From Nigrospora sphaerica (taxonomy: Eukaryota > Ascomycota > Sordariomycetes > Amphisphaeriales > Apiosporaceae), in contig JAGVVL010000007.1 of assembly GCA_018287875.1 (NCBI GenBank), positions 19,191 to 83,190 of the forward strand: a stretch of DNA of 64,000 nt, written 5' to 3'. The position numbers and the translations under genes were made by a program. Positions 1 through 9,854 of the stretch are shown here, in pieces (the first letter of the stretch is position 1; every line of letters begins with the position of its first letter). Below the pieces are notes generated by a model. The model made no database searches. It was not told the origin of the DNA and saw nothing but the letters and a program-made list of their open reading frames with translations.

Positions 1-2040
1 AAAAAGACTCACAAAGGCCAGTACAACGAGAAACAAATGATGTAAACAACTGCACGGATGACTTAGTTGACACAGTCCCCCCACGGCAGCACCGGTCATT
101 GACCACCTACCTGTCACAAGTACGTAGTTTAGGATACAGAGCCGTGATTTTAGCCGAGGAGGCCGCGGCTAAGGACGACATGCTATCTTTTGTGAGCCAT
201 ATGACTCTAACCAAAAGCGACAAACCGTCAAAACCTACCGCTCTCTCGACCAGAAATAGAGACGTGAGCTATAGACTGTCTCAGCACCATGAACCCAGGA
301 ACAATTTGTGCTGGCTTACCGCCTGTTCCCTCGCATGGCGTTAGAGAAATTGATTTGAAGTTTGGCAGAAGAAAGATGGGGTAATACTCGCTTTGGTGGC
401 TATGAAAAACGCGATGCATGCCTGGGTCGTGGCACGGCAGGCGAAGGAATTCCAGTTAAATTTCAGGATGTACTGGAACACGGCTGTCGTGAAGGCGAAT
501 AACCAGGAGCTTCCGAGTACCATGAAGACGACTTAATATTGTAATTAATGGCTGCCTACTCTGAAGAAGATATAAGGCGATAGGTCGGAGGATGGGGCCA
601 ACATACACCACATGGTTAGGGGACCCGAGACCATTTGTTGACATAGGCGCATCGGTAGGCTGTACACTTGCTGTCAGAAAATTGCATGCGAGCCACCGGG
701 ACATGACGCTGGGACGGACTGAGTAGTGATATGGAGATACTGCTGATGGCCAGATTGATGAGAACATTGAATACCATGACGGGAGTATCCTGTGGTATCC
801 AACTGTTGATACGGGTGGTGAGGACAGGCTGATGATCGACCATAGTCCTTTTATCCGCTGCCATGATGGCAGAATCTATTATCTCTCCTGACATCCACAT
901 GTCACCGTCGGTTCGCGGGAGGATCATGATCGTGGCCTGCCGATTGATACTTCCGATGACGCCACGCTCTCAACGATGGAGAACCTCGAGGGGGCATTGT
1001 TGTCTCCTTTCTCTCTTTCTCTCTCATTTTTATCTTCCTTTCTCCAAGTACTAGCCCAGTTCTGATGATCTCCGGCTGACTGCGGCCGAAGACTGTATTG
1101 TGGGACTTTCACATGGAAAATGACTAGCTGAGGGGCCCAACACCACGAGTCACGAAAAGGTCGTTCCGGAAGCACGGACGCTTTGGGGCCGCCCTAAGGC
1201 CTTTCGGCAGCACTTAAGATTTATTCCTAGAGGCCCGAAGGACTATCGGTCGGCCTAGGTAGCAAGGTTAGTCCGCTCCTGGGAGCGCGAACAAGGTCGG
1301 CCAAGCCGAGATTCCCATTCAGCCACAGTACCTAACGCGGTAGCGCGGCGGATAAGATAGGGGACCCGGTGGGCAGTCGTGGCAGTGACGGTGACGGTGA
1401 CGTCGTCATAAGCTAGCACAACGACTTCTACAGTAGCTTATGTCGTCAGGAACGAGCCCTAAAGTGGCGGACTGGGGGCTGCGGAGGACCGAGATGGCAG
1501 GCGACCATGTTTCCACCGGAGAGGGTGCAACGATGGTTGATCGTAAGAAAGTGGTCTCGCAAGACGCAATGCCGGTTTGATGGTAGGATAGGTGTGGTCG
1601 GACTTCCGCGGCGCGCTAAGACTTCTAGAACCTTCTAAGGTCGGCCCTTGGAGTTTGGTCCGAGCTGGTTTACATGAAGCGATGGAAACCCCGGGGCCTA
1701 CTTCGTGACAGCGTAAAAGCACTTGAGTGCTCCACGATGACTCGCTAGCCGGTAATACTCACGGGATTAAAGGCGTTGAAGTAACAGGGACGGTACGTTC
1801 CCTCCATAGAGGTAACCGAACGTCATCGCAGTTCTGGCAAGACCATTTAGGCTGGAACCGATATTACAGGACCAACTCCGGCACGCCCTTAACGGCAGAT
1901 TCCATACGGAATATATGTGGCTATACAGCGCCACAAAGGACAAACAATATGTGGCACAAAAAACGGACCCGTTAATTGCCTTGCAGTAACTGCGCCTTAT
2001 ATGCGACACACCCCCCAGATCTTACTGACGGTGAGCTTCT
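1..2040. other. Gene-free stretch
   Basis: No open frame here has recognisable protein motifs or plausible exon structure; the longest are short and overlap on both strands. I see no LTR, inverted repeat or transposase signature. Base composition is mixed and not AT-rich, so it does not look like strongly RIP-mutated DNA. It may be old intergenic or repeat-derived sequence. Confidence 0.5.
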
Positions 2041-2044
2041 AGAG

Positions 2045-2135
2045 CTCCTGGGCCCTCCTTATGAGGGCGCTTTCAGTAGGATCTGAACTCGAGACCTTAT
2101 TGCTTCTCAGTAGTCTACCTTTACCGCAATCGGCC
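2045..2135 (-). other. tRNA-like segment with A-box and B-box resemblance (possible SINE head or tRNA relic)
   Basis: Read on the minus strand, 2130-2110 resembles a pol III A-box (TTGCGGTAAAGGTAG) and 2090-2079 a B-box (GAGTTCAGATCC, against the usual GGTTCRANNCC). The spacing would suit a tRNA. A short hairpin (GCCCTC/GAGGGC) follows at about 2070-2050. I could not fold a convincing acceptor stem, so this is a tRNA-related remnant or SINE-like head at best. Confidence 0.22.
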
Positions 2136-2171
2136 TAAGGTCAGTCCTTTTGACTGTTCGGTCGCCGAATC

Positions 2172-2200
2172 GTCTAGTGGGGCAATGAATTCCACTAGAC
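2172..2200. repeat. Perfect 9-bp inverted repeat
   Basis: GTCTAGTGG at 2172-2180 pairs with CCACTAGAC at 2192-2200 across an 11-base loop. It lies 85 bases outside the 3' LTR of the copia element. Function unknown; it could be a chance palindrome or part of the flanking repeat. Confidence 0.5.
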
Positions 2201-2272
2201 AAGGATGGCTGGTGTGCGTGTGCGTCAGGAGAAGCGCAACCACTACCACTGCGGCATCTTGCCAAGCGCGAA

Positions 2273-2285
2273 CCGGGCTCATAAC
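2273..2285 (-). other. Extra copy of the copia primer-binding site outside the 3' LTR
   Basis: The 13 bases outside the 3' LTR (CCGGGCTCATAAC on the plus strand) are identical to the primer-binding site inside the 5' LTR at 9552-9564. A normal insertion has host DNA here. The adjacent bases (AAGCGCG) also resemble the 5' half of an initiator tRNA, but homology with the element's own leader stops at the 13-mer. See findings. Confidence 0.75.
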
Positions 2286-2475
2286 TGTCGCACTTCAGGG
2301 GACGTGAGGAACGAGGTTCTAATTGTTCTATTAGGAAAAACAAAGGAAAACTATCTGAGGATCCAGAGGTAGATATAGTAGCTCCGTAGCCCGCCTGACA
2401 GCCTAGGCTCTTGAGCTTACATAAAGTCACGTGACCTGGTAGGCTTGTTAGTGACAATAGGCTCGTCTCGCGACA
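2286..2475 (-). repeat. 3' LTR of Copia-1 (190 bp)
   Basis: Starts TGTCGC and ends CGACA in either reading, giving TG..CA ends. It matches the 5' LTR at 9565-9754 with six substitutions and no indels. The internal side carries the polypurine tract. The outer side carries the unexpected primer-binding-site copy. Confidence 0.93.
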
Positions 2476-2485
2476 CACCCCTCAG
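2476..2485 (-). other. Polypurine tract of Copia-1
   Basis: On the minus strand the bases before the 3' LTR read CTGAGGGGTG then TGTCGC. The second copia element has TCTGGGGGTG then TGTCGC at the same place. This is the expected plus-strand priming site and shows that 2286-2475 is the 3' LTR. Confidence 0.75.
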
Positions 2486-2582
2486 CCGAACCGATCCGCT
2501 CGGTGTGGCTGAAAATCGCTTGGTAAGGGTCCTGTGAAGCGATCCTTTTGACATTTCGCTTGCGGGCTGCGATCATCCCTAA

Positions 2583-2654
2583 GATCGGACGATGAGTTGT
2601 TGTAAGTAATAGCCGCGCATTGAGATCAGACGATGAGTTGTTCTGATCAATAGC
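2583..2654. repeat. Imperfect 41-bp direct duplication
   Basis: GATCGGACGATGAGTTGTT at 2583 and GATCAGACGATGAGTTGTT at 2624 head two copies that also share AATAGC further on. It sits in the 3' untranslated part of Copia-1, upstream of the antisense gene's promoter. Confidence 0.6.
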
Positions 2655-2923
2655 ACGTCAGAACTCCTCGCAGCCGCAACTCGTGCGAAGTCACAACTCC
2701 TCTCTTTGAATGCGGCACGTCCGCATCTTGACTCCTCTCGTCGGTGAGAGCCGCTGTGCTGCTTCACTGCACGCGTTGCTTAGCGATATCTTAGTCGTCT
2801 AAACTCTCGCGCTGCTTCTGAGTGAGTCAGTGTCCCGTTACTCGCTGCCCAGGTGGATTCATCGCGAGTCCGGCAGCTTCGGTGAGCAACTTCGAATGGG
2901 GCGTGTCCTCAGAGGCTTAAGGG

Positions 2924-2930
2924 TATAAAG
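2924..2930 (+). promoter_or_regulatory. TATA box of the antisense gene in Copia-1
   Basis: TATAAAG is followed after about 15 bases by a pyrimidine-rich stretch (CTTCTTCTTCCCC, 2943-2956) of the sort found at fungal transcription starts. The ATG at 3058 lies 128 bases downstream. The arrangement implies a promoter independent of the LTR. Confidence 0.6.
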
Positions 2931-3057
2931 AAGCCCTCCCCGGCTTCTTCTTCCCCTTATCATCATCATTGCGCTTCCCACTGTCTTCTGCACTTCTTCT
3001 CTCGCCTTTCAGGCCATCCATCCAGCTTCTTCTCGCCATTTTCCAGTATCATCAGCA

Positions 3058-3835
3058 ATGTCTGCCGGTTTGTTCGCACCTCGCCTGTTCTCTGGTGCTC
3101 ATTTTGCTAACTTTTCGCTTCATAGCGGTTGGCCAGGGCAGTGGCGGACGTGCGCCTTTCCAGGGCAGCGGCAAGCCTGGCCGCGATCACGAGGACAGCG
3201 AGTCCGACATAGACCCCGAGGAGCTCAAGCGCGCCAGAGAGCTCATCAAGCGCGCCAGGGCCAAGGACAAGGCTCGCAAGGCCGCCAGCCCGTCTCGCGC
3301 TGAGATGGCTATTCTGCGGCGCCAGAAAGGTGACTTGCGCTTCACACCCTGTCTCCCCTGTTTGCGTGGTGCCGAGCGTCATTCTCGTGGCCATTGCCAC
3401 GATACTCGCTTGCCAGGTGCCTTGAAGTGCTACGAGTGCACTTTAAACAACCACCAGTGCGAGGAGGTGCCCGAGTGGCTTGCCCTTGCTGCTCGTTCCC
3501 TGTTGCGTGAGCTGAACCGCCCGGTCCAGAACGTTGTGAGTACCTTTTTGCTGCTGATTCTCCTGCTGGCTGTCCTGACAGGCTTGAAGCCTCAGATTCG
3601 TCGCATGAGAGCAACCGTGAAGGGCTTGCGCGACCTGCATGGCCTTCCCGATGACCACACGCTTCTTGGAGGCGACGTGGGCTCTCCTGAGCCTCGCAGC
3701 GCTCCTGCGTCCGACAGCTCTTCGCCGCTCTCTTCCCCTCCACCTTCTGAGTCTTCTCCAGCGCCCGAGACGCCTACGCCTGGCCCTAGTGCGCGTACCA
3801 AGCTGCCTGAGAGGCGTGGCGAGCGGAGAAAGTAG
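3058..3835 (+). CDS. Antisense accessory protein of Copia-1, six-cysteine cluster, 219 aa
   Basis: I model exons 3058-3067, 3126-3535 and 3596-3835, giving 219 aa. Intron 1 has a textbook branch site (TGCTAAC) before its CATAG acceptor; intron 2 starts GTGAGT and ends CCTCAG. Without splicing, intron 2 would encode a misleading hydrophobic run. The protein has a Gly-rich N-terminus and a basic Arg/Lys region (about residues 37-70). Next comes a Cys/His cluster with Cys 79, 82, 94, 105, 108 and 115 (CX2CX11CX10CX2CX6C), recalling but not matching Zn2Cys6, followed by a Ser/Pro-rich tail. It lies inside the retrotransposon, convergent to pol, with its own TATA box. I infer a DNA- or RNA-binding accessory protein; function is unknown. 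The frame is intact, unlike the element's gag-pol. Confidence 0.72.
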
Positions 3836-4035
3836 GACTTGAGCTCGAGCTCCAGTTCCTCCAGTGTTTCCGGCGACAATCCTGCGGAGCTTGGCCCCAT
3901 TGTGGAGCTCAGGAGCGCGCTCCTCGCGTGCAGTACCACACGAAGGAGGCTCAGAGGAAGGGAAAGCAGGGTCGGTGCGTTTATAGATACTAAAGCCCTG
4001 CTCTTAGCAGCAGGTAGTATCTTGTCCACGATGCT

Positions 4036-7000
4036 TTAAGATTCTTCAATCCATATGCGTTGTTTTCCATTCTCTGCTTCCTCAATCGCTTGTCGGATGT
4101 CCTGAAGGTTGAGAGTCGCTCTAAATTGCTCAAATCTCGCCCGTGGTAGATTCTTCGTTAGTCCGTCGGCTGGCATGTCCTTTGTGGCGAGATAGATCAA
4201 TTGAAATGAGCCCCTGGAGTATTCTTGGCGGAGCCAGAGGTTGTGTATATCAACGTGCCTTAGCTTCGTAGATACCCTCTCCTGATTGCCGATGACAAGG
4301 CGTATCGTCTGCTGGTTATCGCAGGAGATGCTAAAAGGCACGTCCAGGACGAGTTGGATGTCTCTGAATAGCCTCTGAAGTGCCATGGTCTCCTTGGCTG
4401 TCTCGCTGAGCGCCAGAAGCTCTGCCTCCGTGGTGGAAGTGGTAACTGTCGCTTGTCGGCTGGCCTTCCAGGCTACTGGTCCTCCGAATAGCTGGATGAG
4501 GTATCCCTGGGAAGAACGACGCGTCTCCGGATCGTCTGCAAATGAAGCATCCGTTGAGATAACTAGCGCTTGTGGGATAGACTGCACTGGTTTCTTCATT
4601 CCGTAGCGTATCGACACGTATCGAGTGCTAAACGCGTACCGTATGCACCAGTCAGCTGCCTCGAGATGCTCTTGACTTGGATTCGTGAGGAAGCGAGATA
4701 GCTGTGAGCAGGCGAAGGAAAGGTCCGGCCTGATCATAATAGCGCTGTAGAGGATGCTCCCAACGCGTTCCTGGTAAGCTTTAACTCGGTGAGCTGGAGC
4801 AGTGTCTTGATAAGCTTCCAAGGCTGTGGACGGGAGTGGCGTCGCTGGTGACTTGTCGTCCTGGAGGTTAAAACGTCTCGCTATCTTCTCAAGATAGCTG
4901 TCATGCGAGAGCCAGAGTAATCCCTCGTTTCTCTTACGAGTGACCCTGACCCCCAGGTAGTAGCCCACAGATCCTTGGTCTTTTAGCTCATAAATCCCCT
5001 TGAGGGCTTCGATTAAGGCGAGTGCCTCCTCTTTAGCTTGTGGGCTATAACAGACTAGGAAATCGTCCACATAGAACACAACGAAGATCGTGCGTTTCTC
5101 GTTATAGAACAGGCAGGGTTCCTCAGGTGTGCTAACAAGCCCAAGTCTTCGAAGTGAGCTCGAGAAGTCTCGGAACCATAGTTGAGGTGATTCCTTGAGT
5201 CCATAGAGTGCTCTGTTCAGCTTGAGACAGTATCCTGGCCTCTCATAGCCTGGTGGATGTTCCACGAAGATTGGTTCGGAGTTTTCTGCGAAAAGTGCGT
5301 TCAGGAATGCGTTAACAACGTCGAACTGTCTGACTTCCCAGTCGAAGTAGGCTGCTAGGGCCATGATAATCCTGAAGGACTTCGAGGCTAGCGTGGCAGC
5401 GTACGTGCTGGCTAATGAAGTGACAATCTGCTTATCTCCTCGCACGCAGATCCTTGCTTTGCAGCGAAGGTGCTTATTGTTCTCATCGAATTTATCGGTG
5501 AAAACCCATTTCAAGGGCAGCTTGAAGAGCGAGGGAGCGTCTGAAACCTCCTCCCAGGCTTTCATAGCCACTGCCTTGTCGATCTCGAGCTTGGTAGCTT
5601 GTCTGAACTGATCTCCTCTGGGGTGAGTAGCTAATTCACGCCAGGACTTGGGTGGAGGTGCGAAGCCCTGCGGTCCGCTTGGTTCGTCTAGCTCCTTAAG
5701 TGCTCTTTGAGACCGTGTTGACGCGAATATTCGCGCATAAATGGTTCTCAGGAGGTCCTCATCTTGGTTTGTGGCCTCCTTAGCGAGACAGGTGCTTAGG
5801 AGAGCATCGAGATGATCAGTCTCTTGTTGGGTTATCTCCTTGAGCCCGAATAGCAGCGAAAGGAACGACTGCTGATCCGTTTCCTGTTCTCTCTGGAGTC
5901 TCGAGCTCCTCCTCGCCGGTTGCGTCGGCTGTGAGGCTCGGGATCTCCTACCCCTAGTTGCTCTGCGGCTCTCAGGCGGTCTCTGGTCCGTCTCTTCGTC
6001 AAGAGGCCGAACAATAATTTCGTCATGGATCTCTTCTTGTAGATCCGTCTCTGGAGTCTGACCTTGCAGTCTCTGAGGAGTTATCCTCTGGTCTGGAGAC
6101 TGACCATGCAGTCTCTGAGGAGCTATGCTCCGGTCTGGTGTCCCAGTTGAGCTCGTCGGCCTGCGCGCCGAGATGCCTGCTGGTTCTGACACTTCGGGTG
6201 AGCCTGAGAGTGGCCGCTCTGCTGCTCGTCCCGTGTTTTCTGACCCTGACTCTCCAGCAGTTGCAACTGGCTGGTGATCACTGGATCTATGCCGTGGTTC
6301 GCTTGTGAGGTGTTCCGTAGGGTAAAGCATGCTGTTTTCGCCCTCCGGCTCACTTGACTGGCGACCAGGCGTAAGAAGTCCTGTCTGTGCATCCGACATC
6401 CTAGGCCCATGAATTCCTTGGATGTCTTCAGGTGCGCATCTCACCCCCGAGTTCTTGTCGACTGGTCCCTCAGGTGTGTCCGGCACCCCCGAGTCCACGA
6501 GATGAGCCTCTCGAGTGGAGTCGGGACGTGTTTCAGGACTTATGGCGTCGTCTAGCTCGTCAAGAGCTTCCCAGAGCGGCATCGACTCGTTTGTAAAGCC
6601 TGCTTCGCTCAATGGGATCTCTGAGGGCTGAACTTCCAGATATTCTATCGCCTCTGGCTCAAGACGTTGCGAGTCTCGGCTAGAATAGAACTGCGTCTCG
6701 TCGAAGGTGACGTCTCGCGTCTGAATGACTCTGCCGTGCTTGGGCAACCAGATCCTGTAGATGTTCCTAGCGGCGTAACCTACTAGATAACCGATCTGAG
6801 CCCTTGGTTGAACTTTGAACGCTCGTCGGTCCAGCCCAGCCGCTCGTCTCTGGTGTAACGCATACGCTTTACAGCCGAACACGTATATCCCAGACCAGTC
6901 TGGCCGCAGGTCTGCGTGGATGTCACGCACCTGAGCTGGGCTGTACCGCTCCTCATTCTGCAAAAACCAGGAGTCTAGCACCTCATCTGGGCTTCGGAAG

Positions 7001-7328
7001 CGTTGCGCCTGTGATGGGCACATGTTGATGAGCTTCGTTGCCGCTCTCGTTGCTTCCGGCCAGAGCGCCTCGGGTAGCTTGGCGTGCTCCCTTAGCTTCA
7101 GTGCCCTATTGATGACCTCCTGACCTGCTCTTTCTGAGCCCCCATTCGGCTCATGGGTGTTCGGAGGGGATATCTCCAGTTCGATTCCTTCCTCCTCTGC
7201 CCAACGCTCATATTCGGTCATGCCCTGGATTGCTATCACCCCTTCTCCCCGTCGTGCTTGAGGATTGCGATGTGAAGGTTGTAGCGCCTGAGGACATGCC
7301 TTTCGAAGCTTCGCAGTATTCGAAATAG
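4036..7328 (-). CDS. pol: Copia-1 Pol, C-terminal part: integrase end, reverse transcriptase, RNase H
   Basis: From about 7250 down to the stop at 4036 the frame is open for roughly 1070 codons. It begins in the integrase core (EPNGGSERAGQE) and continues through the GKKR-like C-terminal domain. A Ser/Pro/Arg-rich linker follows (about 6560-5880), then copia reverse transcriptase (RQFDVVNAFLNA, ALYGLKESPQLW, FYVDDFLV). RNase H shows STDASFAD, TTSTTEAELLAL, SCDNQQT, the LRHVDIHNLW helix and the ADGLTK end. The first codons of the longer open frame (7365-7250) are not native: the integrase there is in another frame, joined by a one-base loss at a GGGG run near 7245. Confidence 0.9.
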
Positions 7329-9414
7329 CTACGTGTGTGACTTGGTAGGCGAAGTGAACGACCAAAGCTTTCCGCTGTAATCATCCTTCAGGACTATTAA
7401 CCAGCGAGACCCATCATACCCACGTGGATAGTCAAATAGGTCCCAGAGCACCCTAAAGAATGGTCTTGGGGCTCTTTCTGCTGGAATTCGACTGATAAGT
7501 CGTCTGGCGTCCGTAAGTCGGCAAGTCTCACACTCCGTGAGCGTCTCGCCTTTGAAAGCGACATTCTGTCCTCTCTCAGCGAGTTTTCTGAGCGCATCTC
7601 GGCCTAGGTGTCCAGCCCTAGCATGCCAGAGTGCCTCAGAATCCATCCGTATCCTTGGTCTTGTTTGTTGAGCTTCACCCGTGGGTGCTTTTCGTATAGC
7701 GGGAAACGCTCTCACTGTCCCAGCCGGTGCGGAGATGACTTGAGAGGCGAAAGAGAAGTAGGAGTAAAGAGGCTTGTATTCGAAGAACGTAAGGTTGCCT
7801 ACTCTTTCCAACTTTCGCACCAGGACGCCTTCTCCGTGCTCACCATAGCGTAGAGAGCACTCTCTGCCATGGTACCAGATCCCTGCTTTCAGGAGTTTCG
7901 CCTCTGAGATGATGTTGGTGTGGAATCCTTCGACTAGTTGCACGTCATGTAGCACCAGGTCTACCTTGCCACCCTTGGGACTATTCAGTAAGCCCCTTAG
8001 GATCCTTGTGCCTGATCCCTTGATGGAAAAGGCCGACGAACCTGCCTCCACAACTGATCCAGGACGCGCAGGAGTGTAGCTTCCCTCCTCAAGTAGCTCC
8101 ATAGAGTTGACAATGTGCGAGGAACCGCAACTGTCAACGACAGTCGACTGTGAGAGGTTGTGCGGGCCGATTTGAGCGGTAACAGCCAGGTTAATGTTGG
8201 CAGGCATGGGAAAGGTCTCAGGGACGATAGTAACCGCGACGAACGGTTCAGAGGTGGTCTGTCCTGCTTCCTCACCCGGCTTCTTCCCCTCGATGAGCTT
8301 GCGGAGTGTGCCCCGGTGATTGGACATGGCTCTTTCTCGTATTTCCTTTGCCTTAGCGTTGGTGAGGCCTCGGAACTTGACTCCGTTAGGTAGGAGGTCC
8401 GCAGAGCCATTCAGGGCAAACTGGAGACGTCTGCACACCCTGGGTTCCCATTGGTGCTTCTCTCCGCGAGGCAGGCAGGGACAGGCGTGTAAAGTGCCAT
8501 TCTTCCGCTTTCTCGCCTGTGAGGTGGTCTGATGGGCTTCTCCTTGATCTCCTAACGTGGCGAATGACTTGTGACGTCTGTCTAGCGTGCTAGAAGAAGT
8601 CACCTGCTCAAGAAAGATGGAGCTCAGCTGAGTTAGCGTGAGTAGTTCCTTTCCCGTCACTTCGGCTTTGAGGATATCGTCCAATTGAATCTGAGCCCAT
8701 TGTGGAGCCATGCGCTCACGAACTGCCTTTAGAAACGCCTTTATTGCAAGTGCGCCTTGCACTTCAGGGATCCCATGGGCATCGGCGAGAGCGTGAATAG
8801 CGGTGAACTCGGCGTGCCAGGCTTCTGGAGAGATCCCCCTTTTGACGCGCTTGTCAGGACTCGCTGGTAGCGTTCTTGTATTGCGGAGAGGACAGAGGAG
8901 TCCGCCGGCTGATACTGCTTCCTTAGTTCCTTAAGCAGCTTCTGGAGCGTGTTGGTCTTGCTTCGCTCGACAGTCGTGGTCGTTCCACTCTCAATAGCAG
9001 CGGTGGCATCGGTAGCCATTCTGACAAGCTCGAGTTTCTTCTCCTGGGCTTCGATGCGTCCGTAAGCTGCCGTGAGATACTCCTTTTGACCGTCTGCTTG
9101 ACCCATTCGGTCAGAAACAGATAATGGTTGTTGAGAGTGTTCCAAGTGCTTGTGTCGGCGGCAAAGGTTCGCAGTTCTCGTTGAAAGCGCCTCTCTGCTG
9201 CGTCCAGTGCAGTCGGAGAGTCTGAATTCGCTCCTTGAGGCTCCTGGTAGACTGGCCTTTCTGGGGGAGTGTTGATGTAGCTGTTAGGCTCCGCGTCTGG
9301 GTTGATGTAATCCCAGATACGTCGATCTTCAGCTCCTCTCCGAAGCGAGTTGTACCAATCAGGCCAGTCGTACTTGCTGACGAGCAGGACCTTCGTGAGC
9401 GTTTGGTCGGACAT
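7329..9414 (-). CDS. gag: Copia-1 Gag, protease and integrase N-terminal part (broken)
   Basis: Gag starts at 9414 and runs through three frames, with one-base shifts near 9060 and 8840. It contains the copia gag core and a Cys/His motif (CPCLP..KHQW.P..C, about 8490-8440) also present in Copia-2. Protease follows near 8145-8090 with VVDSCGSSHIVNS, where copia enzymes usually have DSGAS. The GAG-pre-integrase zinc finger (WHARAGHLG...CETC) and the start of the integrase core (LKDDYSGK) come next. An in-frame TAG at 7329 interrupts integrase; the following reading continues sensibly in the same frame, so this looks like a true nonsense change. Confidence 0.85.
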
Positions 9415-9551
9415 GTTGAACAGGGTTCGCAGTGAGGCTGGTCTCAGCTGCGAGTAAATGGATGGATGGATGGAAATGGGGTTTGAAGAGAGTCCTCACG
9501 ATCCTGAGACTTGTGCAGCGTTTTAAGTGCGTTGAGAGACGCAAGTAAAGT

Positions 9552-9564
9552 CCGGGCTCATAAC
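9552..9564 (-). other. Primer-binding site of Copia-1
   Basis: On the minus strand the LTR is followed directly by GTTATGAGCCCGG. This complements the anticodon stem-loop (GGGCUCAUAAC) of initiator tRNA-Met, as in copia-type elements primed by a half-tRNA. Copia-2 has GGTTATGAGCCC at the equivalent place. Confidence 0.8.
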
Positions 9565-9754
9565 TGTCGCACTTCAGGGGACGTGAGGAACGAGATTCTA
9601 GTTGTTCTATTAGGAAAAACAAAGGAAAACTATCTGAGGATCCAGACGTAGATATAGTAGTTCCGTAGCCTGCCTGACAGGCTAGGCTCTTGAGCTTACA
9701 TAAAGTCACGTGACCTGGTAGGCTTGTTAGTGACAATAGGCTCGTCTCGCGACA
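9565..9754 (-). repeat. 5' LTR of Copia-1 (190 bp)
   Basis: TG..CA ended, six differences from the 3' LTR. Followed on its inner side by the primer-binding site. It contains CACGTGACC and AT-rich stretches that could serve as promoter elements, but no clear TATA box. Confidence 0.93.
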
Positions 9755-9854
9755 AAATATCAATTCTTTTCTATCTGAGGCCTAACCCGTACCACAGGAG
9801 AACTCTGCTTTTCGGATCGGGGGCAGTATGCTGACTGCCACGGCGCTGAGCCTT

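Larger units (their letters stand above)
2286..9754 (-). mobile_element. Copia-1: Ty1/copia LTR retrotransposon carrying an antisense gene
   Basis: This 7.47-kb element reads on the minus strand. It has LTRs of 190 bp (9565-9754 and 2286-2475), a primer-binding site matching the anticodon arm of initiator tRNA-Met, and a polypurine tract next to the 3' LTR. The order Gag, protease, integrase, reverse transcriptase, RNase H is the copia order. Between the pol stop (4036) and the 3' LTR lie about 1.55 kb holding an intron-containing gene on the opposite strand. The LTRs differ at 6 of 190 positions (about 3%), so the insertion is not recent. No target-site duplication is visible (ATAAC left, AAATA right). 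The element lies 100 bp downstream of the ABC transporter stop codon. Confidence 0.93.

Noticed and set aside
2107..2478. 123-codon minus-strand frame
   Set aside because: It is a translation of the LTR and flank; the same pseudo-protein appears over the other LTR at 9359-9763.
2969..3057. Upstream extension of the antisense gene as a secreted protein with a hydrophobic N-terminus
   Set aside because: It has no ATG start (TTG) and reads through a clear intron; the spliced ATG at 3058 fits better.
3536..3595. Transmembrane segment in the antisense protein
   Set aside because: The hydrophobic run is translated intron: GTGAGT donor, branch site and CAG acceptor, with frame kept after removal.
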